Source of the DNA: Kitasatospora sp. DSM 101779
GTDB taxonomy: Bacteria > Actinomycetota > Actinomycetes > Streptomycetales > Streptomycetaceae
Assembly (NCBI RefSeq): GCF_025655475.1
Contig: NZ_JAHTIK010000001.1
Coordinates: 3,069,457 to 3,133,456 of the forward strand
Length of the DNA stretch: 64,000 bases
Direction of reading: 5' to 3'
The notes below the pieces were generated by a model. That model did no database searches. It had not been told where the DNA came from and was given only the letters and a program-made list of their open reading frames with translations. Made by a program: the position numbers and the translations under genes. Positions 18,314-28,514 of this stretch are shown here, one piece after another (the first letter of the stretch is position 1; the number at the start of each line of letters is the position of its first letter).

Positions 18314-20032
18314 CTACTGCTGGGTCGTCGGGGCGGGCAGCGGCGTGGTGGGCGCGGGCAGTTCCGCCTGCGCCTGGACGGTCGGCAGCGAGCGCGGCTG
18401 CGGGACGGGCGGGGACAGCGGCTGCTGCGGGGCGAGCCGCTCGACCCGGGCGGTGCCGGTCTGCCTGACCATCAGCCAGGCGGTCGCCTGGTCGGCGGGC
18501 AGCGCGGCCGACACCAGCCAGCCCTGCACGGCGTCCACACCCATGCTGTGCAGCCGCTCCCAGGTCTCGTCGTCCTCGACGCCCTCGGCGACCACGGTCA
18601 GCCCCAGCGAGTGCGCGAGCTCGACGGAGCAGCGCACCACCGCGGCGTCGTGGTCGTCGGCGACCATCCGGGAGACGAAGGAGCGGTCGATCTTCAGTTC
18701 GCCGACCGGCAGGCTGCGCAGCCGGGCCATCGAGGAGTGCCCGGTGCCGAAGTCGTCCAGGGACATGCCGACGCCGTAGCGGCGCAGCTCGGCGAGGGTG
18801 TCGGCGGCACGCCGGGAGTCGTCGAGCAGCAGGCGCTCGGTGATCTCCAGCTGGAGGGCGTGGGCGGGCACCCGGTGCCGGGTGAGGTGGCCGGCGACCC
18901 GGGTGGCGAACCCGGGGTTGAGGACGTCCCGGGGCGAGACGTTGACCGCGACGGGCACCTGCAGGCCCTGGTCGCGCCAGGCGGCGAGCTGGCCGACCGC
19001 CGCCTCCAGCACGTAGTCGGTGAGCCGCGGCATCAGACCGCTGGACTCGGCGAGACCGATGAACTCGTCCGGGGGGACACGGCCCTGACCGGGCCGCTCC
19101 CAGCGCAGCAGCGCCTCCAGGCCGACCACCCGGCCGTCGAAGGCGACCTTCGGCTGGTAGTGCAGCTGCACCTCCCCGGTCTCCAGGGCCCGCCGCAGGT
19201 CGCCGAGCAGGCCGATCCGGTACGGGGTGTCGGTGTCCTGGGCCTCGTGGTAGACCTCGACACCGCTGCGGCCGCGCTGGGCGTGGCCCATGGCGACGTC
19301 GGCGCGGCGCAGAAGCGATTCGGCGTCCCGGGCGTGCGCCGGGTAGACGCAGACGCCGGCGCTGGCCTCCAGGACGAGCAGCAGGCCGTCCAGCCGGATC
19401 GGGGCGGCCAGTTCGGCGATCAGTGCCTTGGCGATCCGCTCCAGGGTCTCCGGGCGGCCGACGCCGGGCAGCAGGACGGCGAACTCGTCGCCGCCCATCC
19501 GGGCGACCACCGGCCGGCCGCCGCGGTGCAGCGGGGAGGGCAGTGCGGCGGCCACCTCGTCCGGGCCGGTGCGGGCGGGGGCGGTCGGCCGGGAATGGCC
19601 GGTCCGCAGCGCCCGGTGCAGGCGGCGGGCGATGTGCACCAGCAGCCGGTCGCCGGCGGTGTGGCCGAGGGCGTCATTGAGCGAGCGGAACCTGTCCAGG
19701 TCGAGCAGCACGACGCCGACGCTGTAGTCCTCGTCGCCGTCATGCCGGGCGATCGCGTCCTGGGCGGCGAGGAGCAGGGCCTGACGGTTCGGCAGATCGG
19801 TGAGCGGGTCGGTGAGCTGGTCCCGCGCGCGGTCGCGGGCGATCCGCCAGGCGGCGACCAGCACCGCCAGCGGGACGGCGAACAGCGGCAGCAGCTCCGG
19901 TTCGTACCGGTAGACCAGCACGGCCAGCGGGATGAGCGGTGCGGCCCCGGCCAACAGCACGCCGAGCAGCAGGACCGCCCCTGCCACCCCCTGCGGCGGG
20001 CGTGTGGGCGCGCCGCCGGTCGTACGATCCAT
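18314..20032 (-). CDS. rmdB: RmdB-like membrane GGDEF/EAL c-di-GMP protein
   Basis: A 572-residue membrane-anchored protein with hydrophobic spans near 16-41 and 47-64, then GGDEF (motif at 180-184) and EAL domains (EALLRW at 306-311). Unlike the larger GGDEF protein upstream of ilvB, the EAL domain keeps its catalytic features: EAL, EITE, DDFGTG, KIDRSFV and AEGVED. c-di-GMP hydrolysis is therefore expected. The GGDEF domain has an unusual Pro/Arg-rich insert (~145-176) just before the active-site loop. The C-terminus is a Pro/Gln-rich tail. The neighbourhood next to ligA and the domain order match S. coelicolor RmdB, a phosphodiesterase that affects development. ATG 20032 follows GGAGGAC. 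A BldD-like box lies upstream at 20292-20304. Confidence 0.85.
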   Translation of the reverse strand: MDRTTGGAPTRPPQGVAGAVLLLGVLLAGAAPLIPLAVLVYRYEPELLPLFAVPLAVLVAAWRIARDRARDQLTDPLTDLPNRQALLLAAQDAIARHDGDEDYSVGVVLLDLDRFRSLNDALGHTAGDRLLVHIARRLHRALRTGHSRPTAPARTGPDEVAAALPSPLHRGGRPVVARMGGDEFAVLLPGVGRPETLERIAKALIAELAAPIRLDGLLLVLEASAGVCVYPAHARDAESLLRRADVAMGHAQRGRSGVEVYHEAQDTDTPYRIGLLGDLRRALETGEVQLHYQPKVAFDGRVVGLEALLRWERPGQGRVPPDEFIGLAESSGLMPRLTDYVLEAAVGQLAAWRDQGLQVPVAVNVSPRDVLNPGFATRVAGHLTRHRVPAHALQLEITERLLLDDSRRAADTLAELRRYGVGMSLDDFGTGHSSMARLRSLPVGELKIDRSFVSRMVADDHDAAVVRCSVELAHSLGLTVVAEGVEDDETWERLHSMGVDAVQGWLVSAALPADQATAWLMVRQTGTARVERLAPQQPLSPPVPQPRSLPTVQAQAELPAPTTPLPAPTTQQ

Positions 20033-20080
20033 ATGCCCTGTCCTCCGTCGGGCCCGCCCCGCCAGGCCGCCTTACGGTGA

Positions 20081-20096
20081 GGCACCGTTCGGTGCC
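20081..20096. promoter_or_regulatory. Palindrome upstream of rmdB
   Basis: GGCACCG TT CGGTGCC is a perfect 7-bp dyad with a 2-base centre, 49 bases before the rmdB start codon. It could be an operator or a leader hairpin; the binding factor is unknown. Confidence 0.35.
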
Positions 20097-20190
20097 GGTG
20101 GACGTCAGGTACAGGGATGCCCCACGAGCGCCGGCCGAAGCCGCCGCCAATCACCCCTGCTGACACTCTGTTGCGCCAAGGGTAAGCCGG

Positions 20191-20211
20191 AGTCCGCCGG
20201 CAGGGCGGACT
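20191..20211. terminator. Inverted repeat between ligA and rmdB
   Basis: AGTCCGCC (20191-20198) and GGCGGACT (20204-20211) pair perfectly around 5 bases, about 115 bases after the ligA stop. It may terminate ligA or be part of rmdB control. Confidence 0.4.
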
Positions 20212-20291
20212 TTCGGACAACCCCGGGCGCGCCACCGGCAGACCGATGCCGGACAGTGACACAATGCCCGGTTTCCGGCGCGTACACCCGG

Positions 20292-20304
20292 TGACGCGGT
20301 GTCA
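20292..20304. promoter_or_regulatory. Near-perfect BldD box upstream of rmdB
   Basis: The 13-mer TGACGCGGTGTCA (reverse complement TGACACCGCGTCA) matches the palindromic BldD consensus TNACNC(A/T)GNGTNA at 8 of 9 fixed positions on both strands. Further TGACAC elements lie at 20257-20262 and 20161-20166, the latter within a 7/9 match. The cluster sits 130-270 bases upstream of the rmdB start. BldD uses c-di-GMP as co-repressor, so this suggests feedback; binding itself is not shown. Confidence 0.55.
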
Positions 20305-20326
20305 GGACGATAACAGGATCGGGTCG

Positions 20327-22633
<2,307 letters not shown>

Positions 22634-23644
22634 TCACTCCGGGTTGTCCGCCAGGCTCTGCGCCGCCCTGGCGCTGTACGTCAGCGCCCGGCGCGCGTAC
22701 GCGGGGGACGCCCCCGCCAGCCCGCAGGTCGGTGTCACCACCACGCGGCGGGCCAGCAGCTCCGGGCCGAACCCGAGCCTCTTCCACAGCGTCCTGACAC
22801 CCTGGACACTACCGGCCGGGTCGGACACAGCCGCGTCGGTGGAGGGCACGACACCGGCGAGGATCACCGTGCCCGCCTCGACGGCCTCGCCGAGGTCCTC
22901 GTCCTCACGCTCCGTCAGCAGCGAGAAGTCCAGCGACACTCCGGCCACCCCGGCCCGGCGCAGCAACGGGACCGGCACCCCGGGGGCGCAGCTGTGCACC
23001 ACCACGGGGACGTCCAGGGCGCGGACCACCGAACGCAGGGACTCCTCGGCGACCTGCCGGTCGACGGCGCGCAGCCGCTGGAAGCCGCTGGCGGTCTTCA
23101 CGGCGCCGGCCAGCACGGCGGGCAGCGAGGGCTCGTCCAACTGCAGGACCACCTGGGCGCCCGGTACCCGTCGGCGGACGTCGGCGAGGTGGCGGCGCAG
23201 GCCCTCGGTGAGCGACTCGGCGATGTCCCGGCAGGCGCCGGGGTCGGCGAGGGCCTTCTCGCCGTGCTTGAGCTCCACCGAGGCGGCCAGCGTCCACGGG
23301 CCGACGGCCTGCAGCTTGAGCGGGCCCTCATGGCCCTGGGTGAACTCCTCCAGGGCGTCGAGGTCCTCGCCGAGCCAGGAGTGGGCCCGTCGGGTGTCGC
23401 GGCCGGGCCGGTCGGCGAACCGCCAGCCGCTCGGCTCCACCTGGGCGAACAGCTCGACCAGCAGGCCGGCACCGCGGCCGATCATGTCGGCGCCGGGGCC
23501 GCGGGCCGGCAGCTCCGGCAGGTGGGGCAGCTGCTCCAGCGCGCCGACCGCCGTCCGGGCCGCCTCACGGGCGTCGGTGCCGGGCATCGACCCGACACCC
23601 GTGGCGGCGCCGTACAGCTCGGGGAAGGGGAATTCAGTGCTCAC
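22634..23644 (-). CDS. Cobalamin-independent methionine-synthase-like protein (short form)
   Basis: A 336-residue protein matching the catalytic C-terminal half of MetE rather than the full ~760-residue enzyme. It begins with the ATGVGSMPGTD motif of this short family, contains LQLDEPSL and VVVHSCAPG (the His-x-Cys zinc-type pair), and ends with PTCGLAGASP, which supplies the second zinc cysteine. It should act on a zinc-bound thiol methyl acceptor such as homocysteine, but the methyl donor of short forms is uncertain. GTG 23644 has no ribosome site; a TAGGCT box ends exactly 8 bases before it, pointing to a leaderless message. ligA follows after 18 bases. Confidence 0.85.
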   Translation of the reverse strand: MSTEFPFPELYGAATGVGSMPGTDAREAARTAVGALEQLPHLPELPARGPGADMIGRGAGLLVELFAQVEPSGWRFADRPGRDTRRAHSWLGEDLDALEEFTQGHEGPLKLQAVGPWTLAASVELKHGEKALADPGACRDIAESLTEGLRRHLADVRRRVPGAQVVLQLDEPSLPAVLAGAVKTASGFQRLRAVDRQVAEESLRSVVRALDVPVVVHSCAPGVPVPLLRRAGVAGVSLDFSLLTEREDEDLGEAVEAGTVILAGVVPSTDAAVSDPAGSVQGVRTLWKRLGFGPELLARRVVVTPTCGLAGASPAYARRALTYSARAAQSLADNPE

Positions 23645-23652
23645 ACCGCCCG

Positions 23653-23658
23653 AGCCTA
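23653..23658 (-). promoter_or_regulatory. Leaderless-type -10 box of the methionine-synthase-like gene
   Basis: TAGGCT on the minus strand with only eight bases before the GTG start would place transcription start at or next to the start codon, consistent with the missing ribosome site. No clear -35. Confidence 0.5.
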
Positions 23659-23703
23659 GGGCAAGCGCCCGGGCCCGCCCGCCGGCCCGGGCGGCGCCGG
23701 GGG

Positions 23704-24393
23704 CTACCGGCCCGGGCGGACGGTGATCTCGGTGAGTTCGGCGTCGCGCGGGAGGTCGATCGCGGTGAGGATCGCGGTGGCGACCGACTCCGGCGCGATC
23801 CACTGCGCCGGGTCGTACGCGCGGCCCTCCTGTCGGTGGACCTTCTCCTGCATCGGGGTGGCGGTGCGGCCGGGGTACACGGTGGTGACGCGGACGCCGT
23901 TGCCGTGCTCCTCGGCGCGCAGCGCGTCGGCGAGCGCCCGGACGGCGAACTTGCTGGCCGCGTACGCGCTCCAGTTCGCGTCCGCGCGCAGCCCGGCACC
24001 GGAGTTGACGAAGACCACGTGGCCGCGGGCCTGCCGCAGCGAGGGCAGCAGCAGGCGGGTGATCTCCGCGGGCGCGACCGCGTTGACGTTCAGCTGCTCC
24101 TGCCAGGCCTTGACCGGGAGGTCGCCGACGTGGCCGAGCTCGACCACCCCGGCGATGTGCAGCAGCGAGTCCAGCTCGACCGGCAGGCTCTGGTGGCCGA
24201 ACGCCCAGGACAGCTTCGCCGGGTCGCCGAGGTCGCCTACCAGGGTGGCGGCGCCGGCGAAGCGCTCGCGCAGCTCGGCGGCGCGCCGGGCGTCCCGGGC
24301 CAGCAGCAGGACGTCCTCGCCGCGGGCGAGCAGTCTCTCGGCGACGACCGCGCCGATGCCGGAGCCGGCGCCGGTGATCAGGTGGGTTCCCAT
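23704..24393 (-). CDS. SDR-family NAD(P)-dependent oxidoreductase
   Basis: A classical short-chain dehydrogenase of 229 residues. The cofactor motif TGAGSGIG is at residues ~7-14, DLGDP follows at the acidic position typical of adenine binding, HIAGV replaces the usual NAG, and the catalytic Ser and YxxxK are seen as NSGAGL and YAASK. The substrate is unknown. ATG 24393 follows AGGACC. It lies 15 bases after the LOG-like gene, so the two form a small operon on the minus strand. Confidence 0.9.
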   Translation of the reverse strand: MGTHLITGAGSGIGAVVAERLLARGEDVLLLARDARRAAELRERFAGAATLVGDLGDPAKLSWAFGHQSLPVELDSLLHIAGVVELGHVGDLPVKAWQEQLNVNAVAPAEITRLLLPSLRQARGHVVFVNSGAGLRADANWSAYAASKFAVRALADALRAEEHGNGVRVTTVYPGRTATPMQEKVHRQEGRAYDPAQWIAPESVATAILTAIDLPRDAELTEITVRPGR

Positions 24394-24408
24394 GGGGTGG
24401 TCCTGTCG

Positions 24409-24936
24409 TCAGAGGCGGTCGAGGGCCGCGAAGGCCTCGGCCGGGGTGGTGGCGAACACGACGAGCTCGTCCAGCGGACGCGGCAGGAAGCCCTCGGTCT
24501 CCATCCGCTCCAGCTGGGTGCGCAGGCCCGCGTAGAAGCCCTCGGTGTCCAGCAGCACCACCGGCTTGTCGTGCAGGGCGTGCTTCTTGAGCTCCAGCAC
24601 CTCGGTGACCTCGTCCAGGGTGCCGAGTCCGCCGACCAGGACGACCACGGCGTCCGCGCGCTCCAGCAACTGGGCCTTCCGGGCGGCCAGGTCGGGCGAG
24701 GTGACCAGTTCGTCGGCGCCCTCGTAGGCCTTGTGCGCGAGCAGTTCGACGGAGATGCCGACGAGCCGGCCGCCGGCCTCCTTCACACCGTCGGCCAGCA
24801 GGCCCATCAGGCCGGCGTGCGAACCGCCCCAGACCAGGGTGTGGCCGCGCTCGCCGAGCAGCCGGGCGAACTCGGCGGCGGGTGCGGTGTAGCGCTCGTC
24901 GAGCGAGTACGCGGAGCAGAAGACGGTGATGTTCAC
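24409..24936 (-). CDS. LOG-family Rossmann protein (TIGR00730 type)
   Basis: A 175-residue cytosolic protein with the lysine-decarboxylase-like/LOG fold. It begins ITVFCSAYSLDERY, has the GGSHAGLMG segment and the signature GGLGTLDE at about residues 88-95, which together form the nucleotide 5'-monophosphate phosphoribohydrolase site in relatives. Such enzymes release a base from nucleoside monophosphates, including cytokinin ribotides; the true substrate here is unknown. GTG 24936 has only a weak ribosome site. It is cotranscribed with the SDR gene. Confidence 0.88.
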   Translation of the reverse strand: MNITVFCSAYSLDERYTAPAAEFARLLGERGHTLVWGGSHAGLMGLLADGVKEAGGRLVGISVELLAHKAYEGADELVTSPDLAARKAQLLERADAVVVLVGGLGTLDEVTEVLELKKHALHDKPVVLLDTEGFYAGLRTQLERMETEGFLPRPLDELVVFATTPAEAFAALDRL

Positions 24937-25042
24937 AGGACCCCAGATCTACCACGGGCGGCATCCCGCCCTGCGGGCAATGTCGGTGCGCGGCCGCGCA
25001 GCGCCCGGCCGCGGCCGTGCGAGGACGGCGGCGGTGCGGTGC

Positions 25043-26170
25043 TCAGACGGCGACGGTGCGGCGCTCGGTGGTGGCGATCGTCGCCGAACCGACCACCCGG
25101 GTGCCGTCGTACAGCACCACGGCCTGGCCGGGGGCGATGCCGCGGGCCGGGGTGTCCAGCCGGACGCGCAGCACCTCGCCGTCCAGCTCGGCGGTGACGG
25201 GCACCTCCTCGCCGTGGGCGCGCAGCTGCGCCGTGTACCGGCCCTCCCCCGCGGCGGGCTCGCCGCACCAGCGCGGCTTGACCGCGGTGAGCGCCAGCAC
25301 GTCCAGCCCCTCGGCCGGGCCGACGGTGACGGTGTTGGTCACCGGCGAGATGTCCAGCACGTAGCGGGGCTTGCCGTCCGCGGCCGGGCGGCCGATCCGC
25401 AGGCCCTTGCGCTGGCCGATGGTGAAGCCGTACGCGCCCTCGTGCTCGCCCAGCTTGGTGCCGTCGGCGTCCACGATGTCGCCGGTGGCGGTGCCCAGGT
25501 GCTTGGCCAGGAAGCCCTGGGTGTCGCCGTCGGCGATGAAGCAGATGTCGTGGCTGTCCGGCTTCTTCGCCACGGCCAGGCCGCGGCGCTCGGCCTCCAG
25601 CCGGATCTCGTCCTTGGTGGTGTCGCCGAGCGGGAACAGCGAGTGCGCCAGCTGCGCGGCGTCCAGCACGCCGAGGACGTACGACTGGTCCTTCGCGCCG
25701 TCCACCGCGCGGTGCAGCTCGCGGCCGCCGCCGGGGAGGTCGACGATCCGGGCGTAGTGGCCGGTGCACACCGCGTCGAAGCCGAGGGCGATCGCCTTGT
25801 CGAGCAGCGCCGCGAACTTGATCTTCTCGTTGCAGCGCAGGCAGGGGTTGGGGGTGCGGCCCGCCGCGTACTCGGCGACGAAGTCGTCGATGACGTCCTC
25901 GCGGAACCGCTCGGCGAGGTCCCAGACGTAGAAGGGGATGCCGATCACGTCGGCGGCGCGGCGGGCGTCGCGGGAGTCCTCGATGGTGCAGCAGCCGCGG
26001 GCGCCCGTCCGGAACGACTGCGGGTTCGACGACAGCGCCAGGTGCACGCCGGTCACGTCGTGGCCGGCCTCGGCGGCACGCGCCGCGGCGACGGCGGAGT
26101 CCACACCGCCGGACATCGCGGCGAGCACACGGAGGCGGGGGGCGGTCGGGGCACCGGCGAAGTCACTCAT
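25043..26170 (-). CDS. mnmA: tRNA 2-thiouridine(34) synthase
   Basis: MnmA adenylates U34 of the Lys, Glu and Gln tRNAs and replaces its oxygen by sulfur. The 375 residues carry the PP-loop SGGVDS (20-25), the catalytic cysteine C110 in NPCLRCN and its partner C209 in SHDICF, followed by the central and beta-barrel domains with the GQRKGLRIG motif. ATG 26170 lacks a ribosome site; TAGGCT ends nine bases before it, suggesting a leaderless transcript. The cysteine desulfurase gene lies just upstream on the same strand and is the likely source of the persulfide sulfur. Confidence 0.96.
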   Translation of the reverse strand: MSDFAGAPTAPRLRVLAAMSGGVDSAVAAARAAEAGHDVTGVHLALSSNPQSFRTGARGCCTIEDSRDARRAADVIGIPFYVWDLAERFREDVIDDFVAEYAAGRTPNPCLRCNEKIKFAALLDKAIALGFDAVCTGHYARIVDLPGGGRELHRAVDGAKDQSYVLGVLDAAQLAHSLFPLGDTTKDEIRLEAERRGLAVAKKPDSHDICFIADGDTQGFLAKHLGTATGDIVDADGTKLGEHEGAYGFTIGQRKGLRIGRPAADGKPRYVLDISPVTNTVTVGPAEGLDVLALTAVKPRWCGEPAAGEGRYTAQLRAHGEEVPVTAELDGEVLRVRLDTPARGIAPGQAVVLYDGTRVVGSATIATTERRTVAV

Positions 26171-26179
26171 GATGCCCCA

Positions 26180-26185
26180 AGCCTA
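26180..26185 (-). promoter_or_regulatory. Leaderless-type -10 box of mnmA
   Basis: TAGGCT on the minus strand, nine bases before the mnmA ATG. With the absent ribosome site this fits a leaderless mRNA. No clear -35. Confidence 0.5.
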
Positions 26186-26206
26186 CGTGCTCCACCCGAC
26201 CACACT

Positions 26207-26346
26207 CAGGGGCGCGGGGAACTGCGCAACCCGGATGTGGCGAATCGTGCTGATCAGGGCCGACCCCGAATCCGTACAGTGCGCCTGTCCCCCATTGCGC
26301 AGTTCTCCCCCAGCCTCCGGCCGGGAGGCACCCCCACGCGCCCCTG
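26207..26346. repeat. Dispersed palindromic intergenic repeat, copy A
   Basis: The outer arms CAGGGGCGCG (26207-26216) and CGCGCCCCTG (26337-26346) pair perfectly. Inside them GGGGAACTGCGCA pairs with TGCGCAGTTCTCCCC, and a third hairpin GCCTCC...GGAGGC is inserted in the right half. Related copies lie at 29188-29341 and 59043-59242. It separates the cysteine desulfurase and mnmA genes and may act as a terminator. Confidence 0.75.
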
Positions 26347-26382
26347 ATGTCGCTTGGCCCCTCCTTGCCCGGGCGGAGCGCG

Positions 26383-27564
26383 TCAGCGGCGGGCGGTGGC
26401 GAGGCCTGCGTTGCGGGCGCGTTCGACGGCCGGGGTGATGGCGTCGGCGAGGGCGTCGACGTCCCCGCGGGTGGAGGTGTGGCCGAGCGAGAAGCGGAGG
26501 CTGGCGCGCGCGAGCAGCGGGTCCGCCCCCATGGCGAGCAGCACGTGGCTGGGCTGCGGCACCCCGGCCGAGCAGGCGGAGCCGGTCGAGCATTCGACGC
26601 CCCGGGCGTCGAGCAGCATGAGCAGGGCGTCGCCCTCGCAGCCGGGGAAGGAGAAGTGGGCGTTGGCGGGGAGCCGTCCGCCCGGGTCGGGGTCGCCGTT
26701 GAGGACGGCGTCGGGGACGGCGGCGGTGACGGCGGCGACGAGTCCGTCGCGGAGCGCGCCGACGGTGCCGGCGAAGTCGGTGCGCCGTTCGACGGCGAGC
26801 GCGGCCGCGGCCGCGAAGCCGGCGGCGGCGGGCACGTCGAGGGTGCCGGAGCGGACGTCGCGTTCCTGGCCGCCGCCGTGCAGCAGCGGGACGGGGGTGG
26901 CGTTGCGGGCGAGCAGCAGGGCGCCGATGCCGTACGGGCCGCCGATCTTGTGGCCGGTGACGGTGAGTGCGGTGAGTCCGGAGTCGGCGAAGGAGACCGG
27001 GACCTGGCCGAGCGCCTGGACCGCGTCCGCGTGCATGGGGATGTCGAACTCGCGCGCGACGGCGGAGAGTTCGAGGACGGGCTGGAGGGTGCCGACCTCG
27101 TTGTTGGCCCACATGACGGTGATCAGGGCGACGTCGGCCGGGTTGCGGAGGACCGCCTCGCGCAGCGCGTCGGCGTGGACCCGCCCGTGGGCGTCGACGG
27201 GCAGGTAGTCGACCTCGGCGCCCTCGTGCTCGGAGAGCCAGTGGACGGCGTCGAGGACGGCGTGGTGCTCGACGGGGCTGCACAGGATGCGGCGGCGGGC
27301 CGGGTCGGCGTCGCGGCGGGCCCAGTAGAGGCCCTTGACGGCGAGGTTGTCCGACTCGGTGCCGCCGGCGGTGAGGACGATCTCGCTGGGGCGTGCGCCG
27401 AGGGACTCGGCGAGGGACTCCCGGGACTCCTCGACCACCCGGCGGGCGCGGCGGCCGGCCGCGTGCAGCGAGGAGGCGTTGCCGACGACGCCGAGGTGGG
27501 CGGTCATGGCGGCGACCGCCTCGGGCAGCATCGGTGTGGTGGCCGCGTGGTCGAGGTATGGCAT
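26383..27564 (-). CDS. Cysteine desulfurase (NifS/IscS-like)
   Basis: The PLP enzyme takes sulfur from cysteine as a persulfide and releases alanine. The 393 residues start [11 protein letters not shown] and show the PLP lysine in VTGHKIGG (K206) and the active cysteine in TGSACSAG (C331), in the long mobile loop typical of the IscS/NifS group. I chose ATG 27564, five bases behind GGGAG, instead of an upstream ATG that lacks both similarity and ribosome site. No Fe-S scaffold gene is nearby. The neighbouring mnmA suggests a main job in tRNA thiolation. It lacks a long disordered N-terminal extension of the kind that targets some desulfurases into encapsulins. Confidence 0.93.
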   Translation of the reverse strand: MPYLDHAATTPMLPEAVAAMTAHLGVVGNASSLHAAGRRARRVVEESRESLAESLGARPSEIVLTAGGTESDNLAVKGLYWARRDADPARRRILCSPVEHHAVLDAVHWLSEHEGAEVDYLPVDAHGRVHADALREAVLRNPADVALITVMWANNEVGTLQPVLELSAVAREFDIPMHADAVQALGQVPVSFADSGLTALTVTGHKIGGPYGIGALLLARNATPVPLLHGGGQERDVRSGTLDVPAAAGFAAAAALAVERRTDFAGTVGALRDGLVAAVTAAVPDAVLNGDPDPGGRLPANAHFSFPGCEGDALLMLLDARGVECSTGSACSAGVPQPSHVLLAMGADPLLARASLRFSLGHTSTRGDVDALADAITPAVERARNAGLATARR

Positions 27565-27635
27565 GGCGGCTCCCAGTGTAGGGGCCGTCACCGGGTGCGC
27601 CGGGCGGGAGGTCCGCCGGGGTCACGATTTGGCCA

Positions 27636-27664
27636 TTGCAGCCCGTGCAACGCGCGGTTAGCCT
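27636..27664 (+). promoter_or_regulatory. Promoter of the IclR gene with overlapping dyad
   Basis: TTGCAG (27636-27641) and TAGCCT (27659-27664) are spaced by 17 bases, a good Streptomyces vegetative promoter. The -35 overlaps the perfect dyad TTGCA-N5-TGCAA (27636-27650), well placed as an autoregulatory IclR-type operator. The site is also between the divergent iclR-like and cysteine desulfurase genes. Confidence 0.55.
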
Positions 27665-27698
27665 CCTGCCTCACTGCCGTGCGTTGAGGGGTGGACGG

Positions 27699-28514
27699 AT
27701 GTCGCAGACGGTGGACCGGGCCCTGACGATCCTCGCCTCGCTCGGTGAGGGCCCCGCCTCGCTGGAGCAGGCGGCGGCCCGGATCGGCGTGCACAAGTCG
27801 ACGGCGCTGCGGCTGCTGCGCACCCTGCAGGAGCACGGCTTCGTGCACCGGCAGCCGGACCACCGCTACCGGCTGGGCGGGCGGCTGTTCGGGCTGGCGC
27901 AGCAGGCCCTGGAGTGCATCGACATCCGGCAGGTCGCCGCGCCGTACCTGGCCTCGCTGTGCGAGCGGTACGGGCACACGGTGCAGCTGGCGGTACTGGA
28001 GGACGGCTCGGTGCTGTACCTGGACCGGGTCGAGGGCCGGTACCCGGCGGCGCCGAGCGGCGCCCCGGAGGCGGCCGGCCGGATCGGCACCCGCGTCCCG
28101 GCGGCGGCGAGCGCGGCCGGGAAGGTGCTGCTGGCCGACCTGCCGGAGGAACAGCTGACGGCCCTTCTGGACGGCCTGGACGGCGGCCCCTCGACGGCCG
28201 CGCGCGCGGCGGACGGGCTGCGGGCGGAGCTGGCGGCGGTGCGCCGGCAGGGCTGGGCGGCGGGCCAGGGCGGCTACCGGGACTCCGTGGACTGTCTGGC
28301 GGCACCGATCGTCGGCTCCGAGGGCCGGTCGATCGCGGTGTGCACCATCTCCGCGCCGGCCCGCCTCGCGCCGGAGGCCGAGCTGAGCCGGCTGCTGCCG
28401 GAGCTGCTCTGCACGGCGGAGGCGATCTCGCTGGCGTACGGCGGTTCGCCTACTCCTCGCTGGTGCGAGAATCGTTGCGGTGCCAAGCACGTGGTGCGCG
28501 CCAGCCGTACCTGA
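27699..28514 (+). CDS. IclR-family transcriptional regulator
   Basis: A 271-residue regulator. The N-terminal winged helix-turn-helix (~1-65) shows SLEQAAARIGVHKSTALRLL and the wing GFVHRQPDHRYRLG. The C-terminal IclR ligand-binding domain (~75-245) is recognised by PYLASLCERYGHTVQLAV and IGTRVPAAASAAGKVLLA. Start is ATG 27699 behind GAGGGG. The family controls small-molecule catabolism genes; the ligand and targets here are unknown. The gene is divergent from the cysteine desulfurase gene. Its last ~22 codons overlap the 3' end of the TRIC gene by 65 bases, and this tail (from about TPRWCENRC on) looks like an extension beyond the normal family end. Confidence 0.9.
   Translation: MSQTVDRALTILASLGEGPASLEQAAARIGVHKSTALRLLRTLQEHGFVHRQPDHRYRLGGRLFGLAQQALECIDIRQVAAPYLASLCERYGHTVQLAVLEDGSVLYLDRVEGRYPAAPSGAPEAAGRIGTRVPAAASAAGKVLLADLPEEQLTALLDGLDGGPSTAARAADGLRAELAAVRRQGWAAGQGGYRDSVDCLAAPIVGSEGRSIAVCTISAPARLAPEAELSRLLPELLCTAEAISLAYGGSPTPRWCENRCGAKHVVRASRT

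Noticed and set aside
26383-27564. Cysteine desulfurase considered as cargo of the encapsulin
   Set aside because: It is 26 kb away, starts directly with the catalytic fold and lacks the long disordered N-terminal extension seen in encapsulated desulfurases. mnmA is the more natural partner.
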